This document shows, piece by piece, positions 1-8,477 of a stretch of 37,381 bases of DNA; within the stretch, counting starts at the first letter, position 1; every line of letters begins with the position of its first letter. The notes beneath the pieces were generated by a model. That model was given only the letters and a program-made list of their open reading frames with translations. It made no database searches and was not told the DNA's origin. The position numbers and the translations under genes were made by a program. The stretch covers positions 1-37,381 of the forward strand of contig CAMATW010000028.1 in the NCBI GenBank assembly GCA_945861305.1, in the 5' to 3' direction. The stretch comes from Bordetella parapertussis. GTDB lineage: Bacteria > Pseudomonadota > Gammaproteobacteria > Burkholderiales > Burkholderiaceae_C.

Positions 1-642
1 GCTTTGGCTGTGAGTGCGGAAGAACGTGTTTTCACTGCTCGCGAAGTTGAGGTGGCCAATCGCCAAAAAGAAATTGAACTCATTGCTACCCAGCAAGATA
101 TTGAGCGTGAAACCATGCGCATTGTGCAAACCGCACAAGCTGAAGAAAATGCCAGCGCCAGTAGAGGTGCGGCTATTCGTGCCAATGCCGAAGCGGATGC
201 AGATGCAGAAAAAATTCGCGCCATGGCTCAGCGCATTCGCGCTGAAGTGGAGGCGGAGTCGCTGATGTTGATGAACAAGGCGCACAACACCTTGACGCCC
301 GAGGCAAGGGCTTCTGCTTTGCGTATGCGCTTGGTTGAAAAGGCTGAGGCCATTATTCGGGAATCGGTGCGCCCCATGGAGCGGATCGAGGGTATCAAAA
401 TCATGCATGTCGACGGCTTAGCTGGTGGCGGACATGGCGGCTCGGACAACCATGGTCATGTCGGTTTTGCCGATGGAATAGTCAATTCAGCTTTGCGCTT
501 TAGAGCACAAGCGCCCATTGTTGACCAGCTTCTTAAAGAGATCGGCCTTGAGGGCGGTGATATTCAGCGCTTGGTCGCAGGCGTATCTGGGGCCAATGCG
601 GGCATGAGCGACCCTGTTACACCACCTGCACTCAAGGAGTAG
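1..642 (+). CDS. Flotillin-like (SPFH/band 7) protein, C-terminal part only
   Basis: The reading frame is open from base 1, so the gene begins upstream and only its last ~213 residues are present. What remains is an alanine/glutamate-rich coiled coil (first ~110 residues) followed by the flotillin C-terminal signature (around RPMERIEGIKI) and a Gly/His-rich patch. Flotillins are membrane-anchored scaffold proteins that oligomerise in ordered lipid domains. The N-terminal membrane hairpin and SPFH domain would lie outside the window. An AAGGAG ribosome site for the next gene (634-639) lies inside its 3' end and that gene starts 4 bases after its stop, so the two are probably co-transcribed. 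The family call is fairly secure; the exact subfamily (YqiK/FloT-like) is not. Confidence 0.8.
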   Translation, partial: ALAVSAEERVFTAREVEVANRQKEIELIATQQDIERETMRIVQTAQAEENASASRGAAIRANAEADADAEKIRAMAQRIRAEVEAESLMLMNKAHNTLTPEARASALRMRLVEKAEAIIRESVRPMERIEGIKIMHVDGLAGGGHGGSDNHGHVGFADGIVNSALRFRAQAPIVDQLLKEIGLEGGDIQRLVAGVSGANAGMSDPVTPPALKE

Positions 643-646
643 TGTT

Positions 647-1090
647 TTGATTCAGGTCTACACCTCCAGTGTGATCGATGCGAGTGCAGATGCTGTCTGG
701 GCGAAAATTCGCGACTTCAATGCCCTGCCGCAATGGCATCCTGCGATTGCAGACAGCCGCATTGAAAACAGCCAAGCCTCAGACCGAGTCGGTTGCGTTC
801 GCTACTTTCACCTGCGCGATGGTGGGCTTATCCGCGAACGCTTGCTGGCTTTGTCAGACTATGACTTCACCTGTACTTACAGTATCTTGGAAAGCCCTTT
901 GGGGGTCGATAACTATGTCGCCACACTGAAGTTGACCCCCATCACGGATGGCGGCCGATGTTTCGCTGAGTGGAGTGCCGAATTTGACTGCCCAGCGCAG
1001 CGCGAGGCAGAGTTGTCTAACTCTATTGGTCAAGGTGTTTTTCAAGTCGGGTTTGATGCTTTGAAACGTCACTTCTCTTCGCGTCGCTAA
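647..1090 (+). CDS. SRPBCC (START/polyketide-cyclase-like) ligand-binding protein
   Basis: 147 residues making a single SRPBCC domain: a beta start (SSVIDASADAVWAKIRDF), the central strand with CVRYFHLRDG, and a C-terminal long helix ending at the stop. Such proteins bind hydrophobic ligands or act as cyclases/dehydratases; no substrate can be read here. The start is TTG at 647, chosen because AAGGAG sits 7 bases upstream and no better in-frame start exists. Its stop overlaps the ATG of the next gene by one base (TAATG). The N-terminal 145 residues of that gene are clearly a diverged copy of this protein (shared DFN, QWH, GCVR and VATL/VATI blocks), so this is a tandem duplication. Confidence 0.8.
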   Translation: MIQVYTSSVIDASADAVWAKIRDFNALPQWHPAIADSRIENSQASDRVGCVRYFHLRDGGLIRERLLALSDYDFTCTYSILESPLGVDNYVATLKLTPITDGGRCFAEWSAEFDCPAQREAELSNSIGQGVFQVGFDALKRHFSSRR

Positions 1091-2574
1091 TGGCTTTGCA
1101 AAAAGTTGTCCGCTCGACAGTGATCGACGCGCCTATTGAACGCGTATGGGCAGTTTTGCGCGACTTCAACAGCCATGACCAATGGCATGAAGTAGTTGAC
1201 AGCAGTGAAATTGAGGGTGACAAACACAGTGACCGCATAGGGTGTGTGCGTAACTTCACTTTGCAAGACGGCAGCCATATTCGCGAGATGCTGCTTAGCT
1301 TGTCCGACAAAGACTACATCAGCACTTACACGATTGTCGAGGCGACTGTTCCATTGCAACGCTATGTTGCCACCATCACTTTAAAACCCGTGACAGACGG
1401 TCAACGTACTTTTTGGCACTGGGCTTCTTCTTTTGCGACCCCGCCTGGCATGGAAACGGAGCTACGCAACATGGTGGCTCACAGGGTATATGAAGCGGGG
1501 TTCGTCAACCTTAAAAAGCATCTGCAACTGGCAAGCAATGCTGTTCGCAGCACGACACGCACGACTGGCTTCAAGCCTGTGCTTCAAGCTTCACCCATTG
1601 CAGCCCAAACCATCAAAGTGCGTGAGTATGGCGATGCTGTTCAATTGCGTGCTGAAACCTCAGAGGTTCCTCCACCTGGCGTTGGAGAGGTTCGTATTCG
1701 ACAAACTGCCATAGGTGTGAATTACCTTGATGTCTATTTACGCAAAGGTTGGATTCCAGAATTTCTTCCCTTGCCAGGTACCCCTGGCATGGAGGCAGCC
1801 GGTGAGGTGATCGATGTAGGTCCTGATGTCACCAGTCTTTTGCCAGGTGACAGAGTGGCCTACATGGGCCCTGCCCCTGGTTCTTACACCTCGGTTCGCA
1901 ATGTGCCTGTGGCTTGGACCGTGCGTTTGGGTGCCGGCATTGATGACGTGACAGCAGCAGCAAGCTTACTCAAAGGCATCACAGCAGAGTATTTGTTACA
2001 CGACCTTGGTAGAGTCAAAGCGGGAACTCGGCTCTTGGTTCATGCAGCAGCGGGTGGCGTAGGCACTTTGGTTTGCTCGTGGGCACGAAGCATGGGTGCG
2101 TTGGTCATGGGCACAGTCAGCTCCGAGGCCAAAGCACGTATTGCACGTGACCATGGGTGCCAGCATGTCATCGTTACCTCAGATTACACTTTCAGCGCCG
2201 CAGTTCACAACATTTCTCAGGGAGCCGATGTCATCATTGATGGCCTTGGAGATGCCGCAAGAGAAGAAAATTTTTCTGCTCTTGCACCTTGTGGTCATTG
2301 GATCAGTTTGGGCCAAGCCAGCGGTCCTTTGCAGCCTATATCGCCCGATTGGTTAGTGGGCAAATCTGTCAGTTTTTCCCGACCTGTTGCATTTGCGTAT
2401 GTTTCCACCCATGCTTTGCTTAACCAAAGGGCTGAGCGGGTTTGGCAAGCCTTTCGTGAAGGTGTTTTGCTGCCAGTACAAACAGAACAATTTGCCTTGA
2501 AAGAAGCGGCGACAGCACACACACGGCTTGAATCACGCCAAAGCACAGGGCCACTGGTACTTTTACCTAGCTGA
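1090..2574 (+). CDS. SRPBCC domain fused to a zeta-crystallin-type quinone oxidoreductase
   Basis: 494 residues in two parts. Residues 1-145 are an SRPBCC domain paralogous to the preceding gene. After a ~30-residue linker, residues ~175-494 form a medium-chain dehydrogenase/reductase of the zinc-free quinone oxidoreductase group: GTPGMEAAGEV at 230-240, PGDRVAYMG at 252-260, and the NAD(P)-binding AAAGGVG at 319-325. No structural-zinc cysteine cluster is visible. Family knowledge predicts NADPH-dependent reduction of quinones or alpha,beta-unsaturated carbonyls. The fused SRPBCC domain could deliver or bind the substrate, which is inference. No stop or frameshift separates the halves. The start overlaps the upstream stop by one base, so translation is probably coupled. 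Confidence 0.85.
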   Translation: MALQKVVRSTVIDAPIERVWAVLRDFNSHDQWHEVVDSSEIEGDKHSDRIGCVRNFTLQDGSHIREMLLSLSDKDYISTYTIVEATVPLQRYVATITLKPVTDGQRTFWHWASSFATPPGMETELRNMVAHRVYEAGFVNLKKHLQLASNAVRSTTRTTGFKPVLQASPIAAQTIKVREYGDAVQLRAETSEVPPPGVGEVRIRQTAIGVNYLDVYLRKGWIPEFLPLPGTPGMEAAGEVIDVGPDVTSLLPGDRVAYMGPAPGSYTSVRNVPVAWTVRLGAGIDDVTAAASLLKGITAEYLLHDLGRVKAGTRLLVHAAAGGVGTLVCSWARSMGALVMGTVSSEAKARIARDHGCQHVIVTSDYTFSAAVHNISQGADVIIDGLGDAAREENFSALAPCGHWISLGQASGPLQPISPDWLVGKSVSFSRPVAFAYVSTHALLNQRAERVWQAFREGVLLPVQTEQFALKEAATAHTRLESRQSTGPLVLLPS

Positions 2575-2584
2575 CACCTAGGTG
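2575..2584. promoter_or_regulatory. Perfect 10-bp palindrome just after the oxidoreductase stop
   Basis: CACCTAGGTG is self-complementary and lies directly after the stop of the fusion gene, 60 bases before the peroxiredoxin start. It has no T-tract and no loop, so it is not an intrinsic terminator. It might be a regulator site, but a 10-bp palindrome can occur by chance. Confidence 0.2.
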
Positions 2585-2644
2585 CCAATCCATTTGGGCA
2601 ATGCTCAGCGAAAATAGCGTGGCGGCCCCCACCGATGCACAACC

Positions 2645-3202
2645 ATGTCCAACTACAACACCACCCCTGATAACCTTCCAGTGCCCCAAGACGATGGTGC
2701 TGCCCAACATTTGAAGGGCATGTCACTGCCGTCTATCCCTCTGATGGGGACGCATGGTGTGCAAGTCAATGTCGGGCATTTAAAGGGTTGGGTTGTGATT
2801 TACTGCTACCCCATGACAGGCGTACCCGGCGTTCCCTTGCCATCAGGCTGGGACCAAATACCAGGCGCAAGGGGATGTACTCCCCAATCCAATGCCTATA
2901 AAGAAGCGCACCCAGCGCTTAAAGCATTAGGTGTACAAGTCTTTGGACTAAGCACGCAATCCACGCCATACCAGCAAGAAATGGCCGAACGGTTGCAACT
3001 GCCATTTGCAGTGCTCAGCGACGCCGAACTGCATTTTCAAAAGGTCTTGCAATTACCCACCTTCGCCGTGGAGGAAAAGACATTGATCAAAAGGCTGACC
3101 ATGGTGGTTAATGACGGCGTGATTCAACAAGTACATTACCCAGTATTTCCAAGCGATGCTGATGCGGCTTGGGTGTTTCGCTATTTGCAAACTGTGGTTT
3201 GA
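2645..3202 (+). CDS. AhpC/TSA-type peroxiredoxin, probably 1-Cys
   Basis: 185 residues with the thioredoxin-fold peroxiredoxin core. The motif GARGCTPQ puts the likely peroxidatic cysteine at C78. Related proteins usually carry a second cysteine five residues later (CTPQSC); here that position is Asn83, so this looks like a 1-Cys enzyme that needs an external thiol. C54 in YCYPMTG is the only other nearby cysteine. The role is reduction of H2O2 or organic peroxides in the cytoplasm; no signal peptide is seen. The ATG has no clear ribosome site, but the next methionine (M26) would cut into the conserved N-terminus, so the upstream start is kept. It follows the oxidoreductase by 70 bases. Confidence 0.8.
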   Translation: MSNYNTTPDNLPVPQDDGAAQHLKGMSLPSIPLMGTHGVQVNVGHLKGWVVIYCYPMTGVPGVPLPSGWDQIPGARGCTPQSNAYKEAHPALKALGVQVFGLSTQSTPYQQEMAERLQLPFAVLSDAELHFQKVLQLPTFAVEEKTLIKRLTMVVNDGVIQQVHYPVFPSDADAAWVFRYLQTVV

Positions 3203-3264
3203 CACTGACCTCTGAAACTTTTTGTTTTACGTTTATTTTTGAATGAATTAAAGGGCCAAGAAAT

Positions 3265-6200
3265 ATGCTGGTAGATGTGGTTGGCGTAGCCCTTAAAAGG
3301 CCTTATACATTTGTGGTGATGGCGCTATTGATGTTGGTGCTCGGCCCCTTGGCTGCGGTTCGCACACCAACAGATATCTTTCCTGAAATTCGCATACCCG
3401 TTATAGCCGTAGCGTGGGCCTATACCGGTTTGCCACCCGATCAAATGGCTGGGCGTATCACCACCCTGTACCAACGGGTGCTGACCACCACGGTAAATGA
3501 CATTGAGCACATAGAGGCCAATTCTTACGCCGGTGTGGGGATCGTCAAAATTTTCTTTCACCCAGGCGTGAATATCGCTGTTGCCAATGCACAGGTAACT
3601 GCTATCTCTCAGGTGATGATTCGTCAAATGCCACCTGGCGCTTTGCCGCCCTTGATTGTGAATTACAACGCCTCCACCGTCCCCATTTTGCAATTGGCTT
3701 TATCAGGCAAGGGGCTGTCAGAGCAAAATTTGGCTGACCTCGGACTCACACAAGTACGCACACCCTTGGTCACTGTCGCTGGAGCGGCCATTCCATTTCC
3801 CTATGGTGGAAAGTCGCGTCTTGTTCAAGTAGATTTGAAATTACCTGAGCTTCAAGCTCGAGGCCTAGGCGCACAAGACGTGGCCAATGCGCTGGCGGCT
3901 CAAAATATCGTCACCCCTGTAGGCACCCAAAAGATTGGCAGTTTCGAATACACCATCAATCTCAACAATGCTGCCACTGAGATTAAAGACTTGGCCAATA
4001 TCCCCGTCAAGTCAGTCAATGGCGCCATGATTTACCTGCGTGACGTGGCCAATGTGCATGATGGCAATTCACCGCAAACCAATATTGTGCATGTGGATGG
4101 CAATCGCTCAGTCTTGATGTCGGTGCTCAAGAACGGCACCACCTCCACCTTGGCTATTGTCGATGGTGTGCGCGAAAAACTGCAAACTATGAAGGCTTCG
4201 TTACCGCCTACTTTGGAAGTCAAACCCTTGAATGATCAATCTATTTTTGTGCGTTCAGCGATCAGTGGTGTTGCCATGGAAGGCGCAATTGCTGCGGCCT
4301 TGACCAGCGTGATGATTTTTCTTTTCTTAGGCAGCTGGCGATCGACCATCATCATTGCCGTCTCCATCCCTTTGTCCATCATGGGTGCCATCATGGGATT
4401 GGCAGCCCTTGGCGAAACGTTCAACATCATGACATTGGGCGGTTTGGCACTGGCTGTAGGTATTTTGGTGGATGATGCCACCGTGACCATTGAAAATATC
4501 AACTGGCACCTTGAGCAAGGCAAAGATGTAGAAACTGCCATCTTGGACGGTGCGGCACAAATCGTCACACCAGCTTTTATCTCGCTTTTGTGTATTTGCA
4601 TTGTGTTTGTACCGATGTTCTTTTTAGACGGTGTCGCACGGTTCCTGTTTGTGCCCATGGCAGAAGCCGTGATGTTGGCCATGGCGTTTTCTTTCTTTTT
4701 GTCCAGGTCCTTGGTTCCCACCATGGCCAACTATTTGCTCAAACCGCATGCAGCGCATACCGATATGCATGGCAACAACCAAAGCTTGCCAGCCAGTCGC
4801 AACCCCCTGGTCCAGCTACAACGCGGTTTTGAATCAGGCTTTGAAGAGTTTCGGGCTGGTTACCGAAGCGTCTTGCATCTGGCCTTGTTTAACCGCGTCA
4901 AAGTCATCACTGTGTTCATGAGTTTTATCTTGGCGTCATTTGCGCTCTTGCCTTATTTGGGCAGCAACTTCTTTCCCGATGTCGACGGTGGACAAATTCT
5001 GATCCACGCACGGGTCCCCATTGGGACGCGGGTAGAGGAGACTGCCGCTCGGTTTGCCACCATTGAAAAAACTATTCTGAAGGTCATTCCCCCTGAAGAA
5101 ATCACGACCTTGGTAGACAACATCGGCTTGCCACCCAGTTGGATTAACCTCATTTACAACAACACTGGCGTGATTGGCACCCAAGACGGTGACATCCAAA
5201 TTGCTTTGCGCAAAGGACATTTGCCTACAGCAGACTATGTTCGAGAACTGCGCAAAATATTACCGCCGGAATTTCCAGATACCGTTTTTTCTTTTCCACC
5301 CGCAGACATCGTGAGTCAGATTTTGAATTTCGGCGCACCTGCACCAATCGACATTCAAATCAGAGGTGCCAATTTGACGGCTAATTTTGAGTACGCCAAT
5401 ACGTTGTTGAAAGCCATTCGCAGCATTCCTGGCGTTGCGGATGCCCGCATACAGCAATCAGCCAAAAGTCCAGTCTTTGATGTCAACATGGACCGAGGAC
5501 AAGCCCAAGACCTTGGTATCACCCCCAGAGATGTCACCAACAACTTGGTGGTCAACCTCGCTGGTAGCAGCCAAGTCGCACCGACCTTTTGGCTCAATCC
5601 CGTCAACGGCATTTCCTATAGCGTGGTGATGCAAACGCCTCAATACAATTTAGATTCGCTCAATGATTTGGCCAACCTGCCAGTGTCTTCTGGGGCAAAT
5701 AACAACCAACAATTGTTGGGCAGCATCGCCAGCTTTACCCGCACCACTCGCAATGCCGTGGTGAGCCAGTACGACTCACAACCCATGGTGCAGATCAATG
5801 CCACCACGCAAGACACCGATTTAGGCACAGTGGCCAAAGAGGTACGGCGCGTCATTGCTGAGACCGAGGCTGATTTGCCCAAAGGAACCAAAGTGGTTTT
5901 ACTGGGTCAGGTCAGAACCATGGAGAAAGCATTTTCTGGTTTGTTGTGGGGTTTGTTGGCTGCGGTGGTGCTGATTTATTTCTTGATTGTGGTGAATTTC
6001 CAATCTTGGCGAGACCCCTTTGTGATCATCAGCGCCCTGCCAGCAGCGCTGGCAGGCATTGTTTGGATGTTGTTTGCTACGCGCACCACATTGTCCGTGC
6101 CTGCCCTGACTGGCGCCATCATGTGCATGGGAGTTGCCACTGCCAACAGCGTGCTGGTCATCAGCTTTGCCCGAGAGCGCTTAGATGAATGGGGTGACCC

Positions 6201-6468
6201 CTTGGCGGCAGCTTTGGATGCTGGTTTTGTACGCTTTAGGCCAGTGCTGATGACGGCTTTGGCCATGATCATTGGCATGATTCCCATGGCATTGGGCTTG
6301 GGTGAAGGCGGCGAGCAAAACGCACCCCTTGGCCGAGCGGTCATTGGAGGGCTTTGCTTTGCCACTTTTGCCACCTTGGTCATCGTCCCACTGGTATTTA
6401 GTCTGGTTCATTCCCAACGTGGGCAATCTCGCCCCACCCCCTCGTCTTTCGGAGTAAAGCATGCTTGA
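3265..6468 (+). CDS. RND efflux permease, HAE1/AcrB type
   Basis: 1067 residues, full length for a hydrophobe/amphiphile efflux RND pump. It has an N-terminal membrane helix, a first periplasmic porter domain, a helix bundle around residues 330-500, a second periplasmic domain and a C-terminal helix bundle. The proton-relay pair in transmembrane helix 4 is visible as D403-D404 in VDDATVTIENI. Such pumps trade inward protons for export of drugs, solvents or metabolites, working as trimers with a periplasmic adaptor and an outer-membrane channel. The adaptor gene follows and overlaps by 8 bases, so the two are co-translated. Permease before adaptor is the reverse of the common order, and no outer-membrane factor is encoded nearby. 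The substrate cannot be told from sequence. Confidence 0.9.
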   Translation: MLVDVVGVALKRPYTFVVMALLMLVLGPLAAVRTPTDIFPEIRIPVIAVAWAYTGLPPDQMAGRITTLYQRVLTTTVNDIEHIEANSYAGVGIVKIFFHPGVNIAVANAQVTAISQVMIRQMPPGALPPLIVNYNASTVPILQLALSGKGLSEQNLADLGLTQVRTPLVTVAGAAIPFPYGGKSRLVQVDLKLPELQARGLGAQDVANALAAQNIVTPVGTQKIGSFEYTINLNNAATEIKDLANIPVKSVNGAMIYLRDVANVHDGNSPQTNIVHVDGNRSVLMSVLKNGTTSTLAIVDGVREKLQTMKASLPPTLEVKPLNDQSIFVRSAISGVAMEGAIAAALTSVMIFLFLGSWRSTIIIAVSIPLSIMGAIMGLAALGETFNIMTLGGLALAVGILVDDATVTIENINWHLEQGKDVETAILDGAAQIVTPAFISLLCICIVFVPMFFLDGVARFLFVPMAEAVMLAMAFSFFLSRSLVPTMANYLLKPHAAHTDMHGNNQSLPASRNPLVQLQRGFESGFEEFRAGYRSVLHLALFNRVKVITVFMSFILASFALLPYLGSNFFPDVDGGQILIHARVPIGTRVEETAARFATIEKTILKVIPPEEITTLVDNIGLPPSWINLIYNNTGVIGTQDGDIQIALRKGHLPTADYVRELRKILPPEFPDTVFSFPPADIVSQILNFGAPAPIDIQIRGANLTANFEYANTLLKAIRSIPGVADARIQQSAKSPVFDVNMDRGQAQDLGITPRDVTNNLVVNLAGSSQVAPTFWLNPVNGISYSVVMQTPQYNLDSLNDLANLPVSSGANNNQQLLGSIASFTRTTRNAVVSQYDSQPMVQINATTQDTDLGTVAKEVRRVIAETEADLPKGTKVVLLGQVRTMEKAFSGLLWGLLAAVVLIYFLIVVNFQSWRDPFVIISALPAALAGIVWMLFATRTTLSVPALTGAIMCMGVATANSVLVISFARERLDEWGDPLAAALDAGFVRFRPVLMTALAMIIGMIPMALGLGEGGEQNAPLGRAVIGGLCFATFATLVIVPLVFSLVHSQRGQSRPTPSSFGVKHA

Positions 6469-7627
6469 GTCGTCAACCCCCACTGTGTCGCGCGGCCTGT
6501 TATGGACCGCCCTGTTGTTGGGAGCTGGGGTGGCCGCTTATCTGGTTTACAGCGGTATCAGCTCTCGCACATCGGATGCCAAACTTCTGAAGCAACATGC
6601 TCAAACACAATCAGTCATGACGGTTTCCGTCATCTCCCCATCACCCGCCAATGCGACCCCTACGCTAGATTTACCAGGCCGTATCGAAGCTTTTTCCAAA
6701 GCGCCTATTTATGCTCGCATCAGTGGCTACTTGAAAAGCTGGAAAGTGGATATTGGTACGCCTGTAAGGGCTGGCCAACTGTTGGCTGAAATCGATACCC
6801 CCGACCTTGATCAACAGATCCTTCAAGCCAAAGCTGAGTTAGCCAGCACACAAGCCAATGCAGCTTTGTCCGAGAACACCGCTAAGCGTTGGCAGTCTTT
6901 GCTGGCCACCAATTTTGTGTCTTCCCAAGCCGTGGAAGAAAAACTGGGCGACCTTAAAGCCAAGCAAGCCATCGTTGCGGCCTCTCAAGCCAATGTCAAC
7001 CGCGTTGAAGCCCTGAAAAACTTCAGCCGCATCGTTGCACCTTTTGATGGCGTCATCACCGCTCGCAATACCGATGTGGGGGCGCTGATCAATGTGGGGG
7101 GCAGTGCAGGCAGTGAATTGTTTATGGTCTCCGACATCAAACGTTTACGTTTGTATGTGAACTTGCCACAAACCTATGTGGCACAAATTCAAAAAGGCGC
7201 CATTGCCAAATTCACAGTACCAGAAAGTCCCGGAAAAACCTTCATCGCCAAAGTGCAGACCATGTCGCAGGCCATCAGCGCTGGCTCGGGCAGTATGCTG
7301 GTTCTGCTTTCAGCAGAAAACGCCAGCGGTGCTTTGTTGCCCGGCGGATTTGCCAACGTCAGCTTTGAGTTGCCAGGCATCTCTTCGAGCCTGAGCTTGC
7401 CACCAAGTGCATTGATCTTTACCAAAGCTGGTTTGCGTGTGGCGACTGTTTCGCTAGAAAACAAAGTTGTTCTTAAAGTAGTTGTTATTGGGCGCGACTA
7501 CGGCAACAAGGTCGAGTTGTCTTCTGGCTTGGAAGCCTCGGACCGTGTGATTGAAAGCCCACCCGATGGTGTGGCCGATGGCGATGCAGTGAAAGTAGCC
7601 CTTTCAGCACCCGACAAGAAACAATGA
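6461..7627 (+). CDS. RND periplasmic adaptor (HlyD/MexA family)
   Basis: 388 residues. A single N-terminal membrane segment (about residues 11-30) anchors it to the inner membrane. Then come a lipoyl/barrel-sandwich half (LPGRIEAFSKAPIYAR and YLKSWKVDIGTPVRAGQLLAEID), an alpha-helical hairpin (~110-180), the second lipoyl half (APFDGVITARNTDVGALI), a beta-barrel and a membrane-proximal domain. The protein bridges the RND pump to an outer-membrane channel. Its start lies inside the permease gene (8-base overlap). Its stop overlaps the ATG of a decayed VOC gene in the ATGA arrangement, so that gene once belonged to the same operon. Confidence 0.9.
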   Translation: MLESSTPTVSRGLLWTALLLGAGVAAYLVYSGISSRTSDAKLLKQHAQTQSVMTVSVISPSPANATPTLDLPGRIEAFSKAPIYARISGYLKSWKVDIGTPVRAGQLLAEIDTPDLDQQILQAKAELASTQANAALSENTAKRWQSLLATNFVSSQAVEEKLGDLKAKQAIVAASQANVNRVEALKNFSRIVAPFDGVITARNTDVGALINVGGSAGSELFMVSDIKRLRLYVNLPQTYVAQIQKGAIAKFTVPESPGKTFIAKVQTMSQAISAGSGSMLVLLSAENASGALLPGGFANVSFELPGISSSLSLPPSALIFTKAGLRVATVSLENKVVLKVVVIGRDYGNKVELSSGLEASDRVIESPPDGVADGDAVKVALSAPDKKQ

Positions 7628-7758
7628 CCATTACCTCGCCCATGCTGTGCAATTGAGTGGAATGGTTTGATATTCTTGTCGCAGATATGCAACGTGCCAA
7701 AGGTTTTTACGAAGCTGTTTTCAAGCGAGATGTGTTTGAACTGTATTCAATCAAGTAA
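7624..7758 (+). pseudogene. Remnant of a VOC (glyoxalase/bleomycin-resistance-like) gene
   Basis: Reading from the ATG that overlaps the adaptor stop gives MTITSPMLCN, a TGA stop at 7654-7656, then in the same frame VEWFDILVADMQRAKGFYEA and a further 13 residues to a TAA at 7756-7758. The second stretch is the typical first beta-alpha unit of VOC-superfamily proteins (WF-I-V-DM-RAK-FYE-VF). The premature stop and loss of the remaining ~80-100 residues indicate a degraded gene. No continuation is recognisable in the following 250 bases in any frame. A short functional peptide starting at GTG 7657 is possible but less likely. Confidence 0.6.
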
Positions 7759-8018
7759 GCCGCGAGGATTGGTAGCTAAACGTTTGTTTGTAAATCATTT
7801 AAATCATCTAAAAAAACAAAAAAGGATTTCTTGACGCAACATGTCAAATCCGTTGATAATTATTCATGTTGTTGCTATGTGTTCACTACATAAGGATTTT
7901 TGGTTTGAATCTCGTTCAATGATGTCGATTTCAAACCTACCGAAGCTTGATGACACTTGTAATTGTTTGCCCTATGCGCACTTATTTGTTCGCACCATGT
8001 ATCACTCGGAGTTGATGC
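7759..8018. other. AT-rich spacer between the efflux operon and the YkgJ-type gene
   Basis: About 260 bases, clearly richer in A/T than the flanks. It holds a promoter-like element (7831-7860), a direct repeat of AAATCAT at 7792-7798 and 7801-7807, and a ribosome site (GGAG, 8008-8011) for the next gene. A short open frame inside it has no recognisable protein character. I see no terminator hairpin for the upstream efflux operon. Confidence 0.5.
7831..7860 (+). promoter_or_regulatory. Sigma70-like promoter for the YkgJ/GNAT-like gene pair
   Basis: TTGACG (7831-7836, 5 of 6 consensus) is followed after 18 bases by GATAAT (7855-7860, 5 of 6 consensus). Transcription would begin near 7867 and give a leader of about 150 bases before the GTG at 8019. 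This is the best promoter-like match I noticed between genes in the window. Confidence 0.55.
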
Positions 8019-8477
8019 GTGCTGTTTGACCACTGCGCCGAATGCCAGCGTTGTTGTAACGTTGAGCCTGGTTATCCCTCCCTCGAAATTACCCTCACCC
8101 GAAAAGAAGAAAAACGGTTTGGCAGCATTTGTATCCAAACCCAATGTGAGCACCTCGGGCCACAGGGCTGCACGCTGGGCGAGGAAAAACCTTTTGGCTG
8201 CACTCTTTATCCTCTTAGCTACAACCCTGATAAGCAAAAATTTTATTTTGATGCTGACTGTCCTTTAATGGACGAATACATCGCAGGACTGGCTGATAGC
8301 AAAAGCGAAGCTTCTGCCCATATGGCCAAGGTCAAGCGTACCGTGGCTAAGCTTGAAGAGACAGATCAGGTATTTTTGCAGCAAAACTATGAGGTGGACA
8401 AGACGTATTTCGACTTGAAAAAAATCACACCCAAAAAAAATAAATCTAAAAAATCAACACAAAAGGCATCACTATGA
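8019..8477 (+). CDS. YkgJ-family (UPF0153) cysteine-cluster protein
   Basis: 152 residues. The N-terminus has the CxxCxxCC signature (C6, C9, C12, C13), and further cysteines at 38, 43, 51, 61 and 81 complete the zinc/iron-binding pattern of the YkgJ family, including GCTLGEEKPFGCTLYPL. The biochemical role of this family is poorly known; a metal or Fe-S cluster is expected. The C-terminal ~20 residues are very lysine-rich, which could mean nucleic-acid contact or just a tail. The start is GTG at 8019, supported by GGAG seven bases upstream; the nearby ATG at 8015 is out of frame. The stop overlaps the next ATG by 4 bases, so the pair is probably co-translated. Confidence 0.8.
   Translation: MLFDHCAECQRCCNVEPGYPSLEITLTRKEEKRFGSICIQTQCEHLGPQGCTLGEEKPFGCTLYPLSYNPDKQKFYFDADCPLMDEYIAGLADSKSEASAHMAKVKRTVAKLEETDQVFLQQNYEVDKTYFDLKKITPKKNKSKKSTQKASL

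Noticed and set aside
7841..8029. Short plus-strand open frame in the AT-rich spacer
   Set aside because: It starts inside the promoter-like element, has no ribosome site or protein character, and overlaps the better supported GTG start of the YkgJ-type gene.
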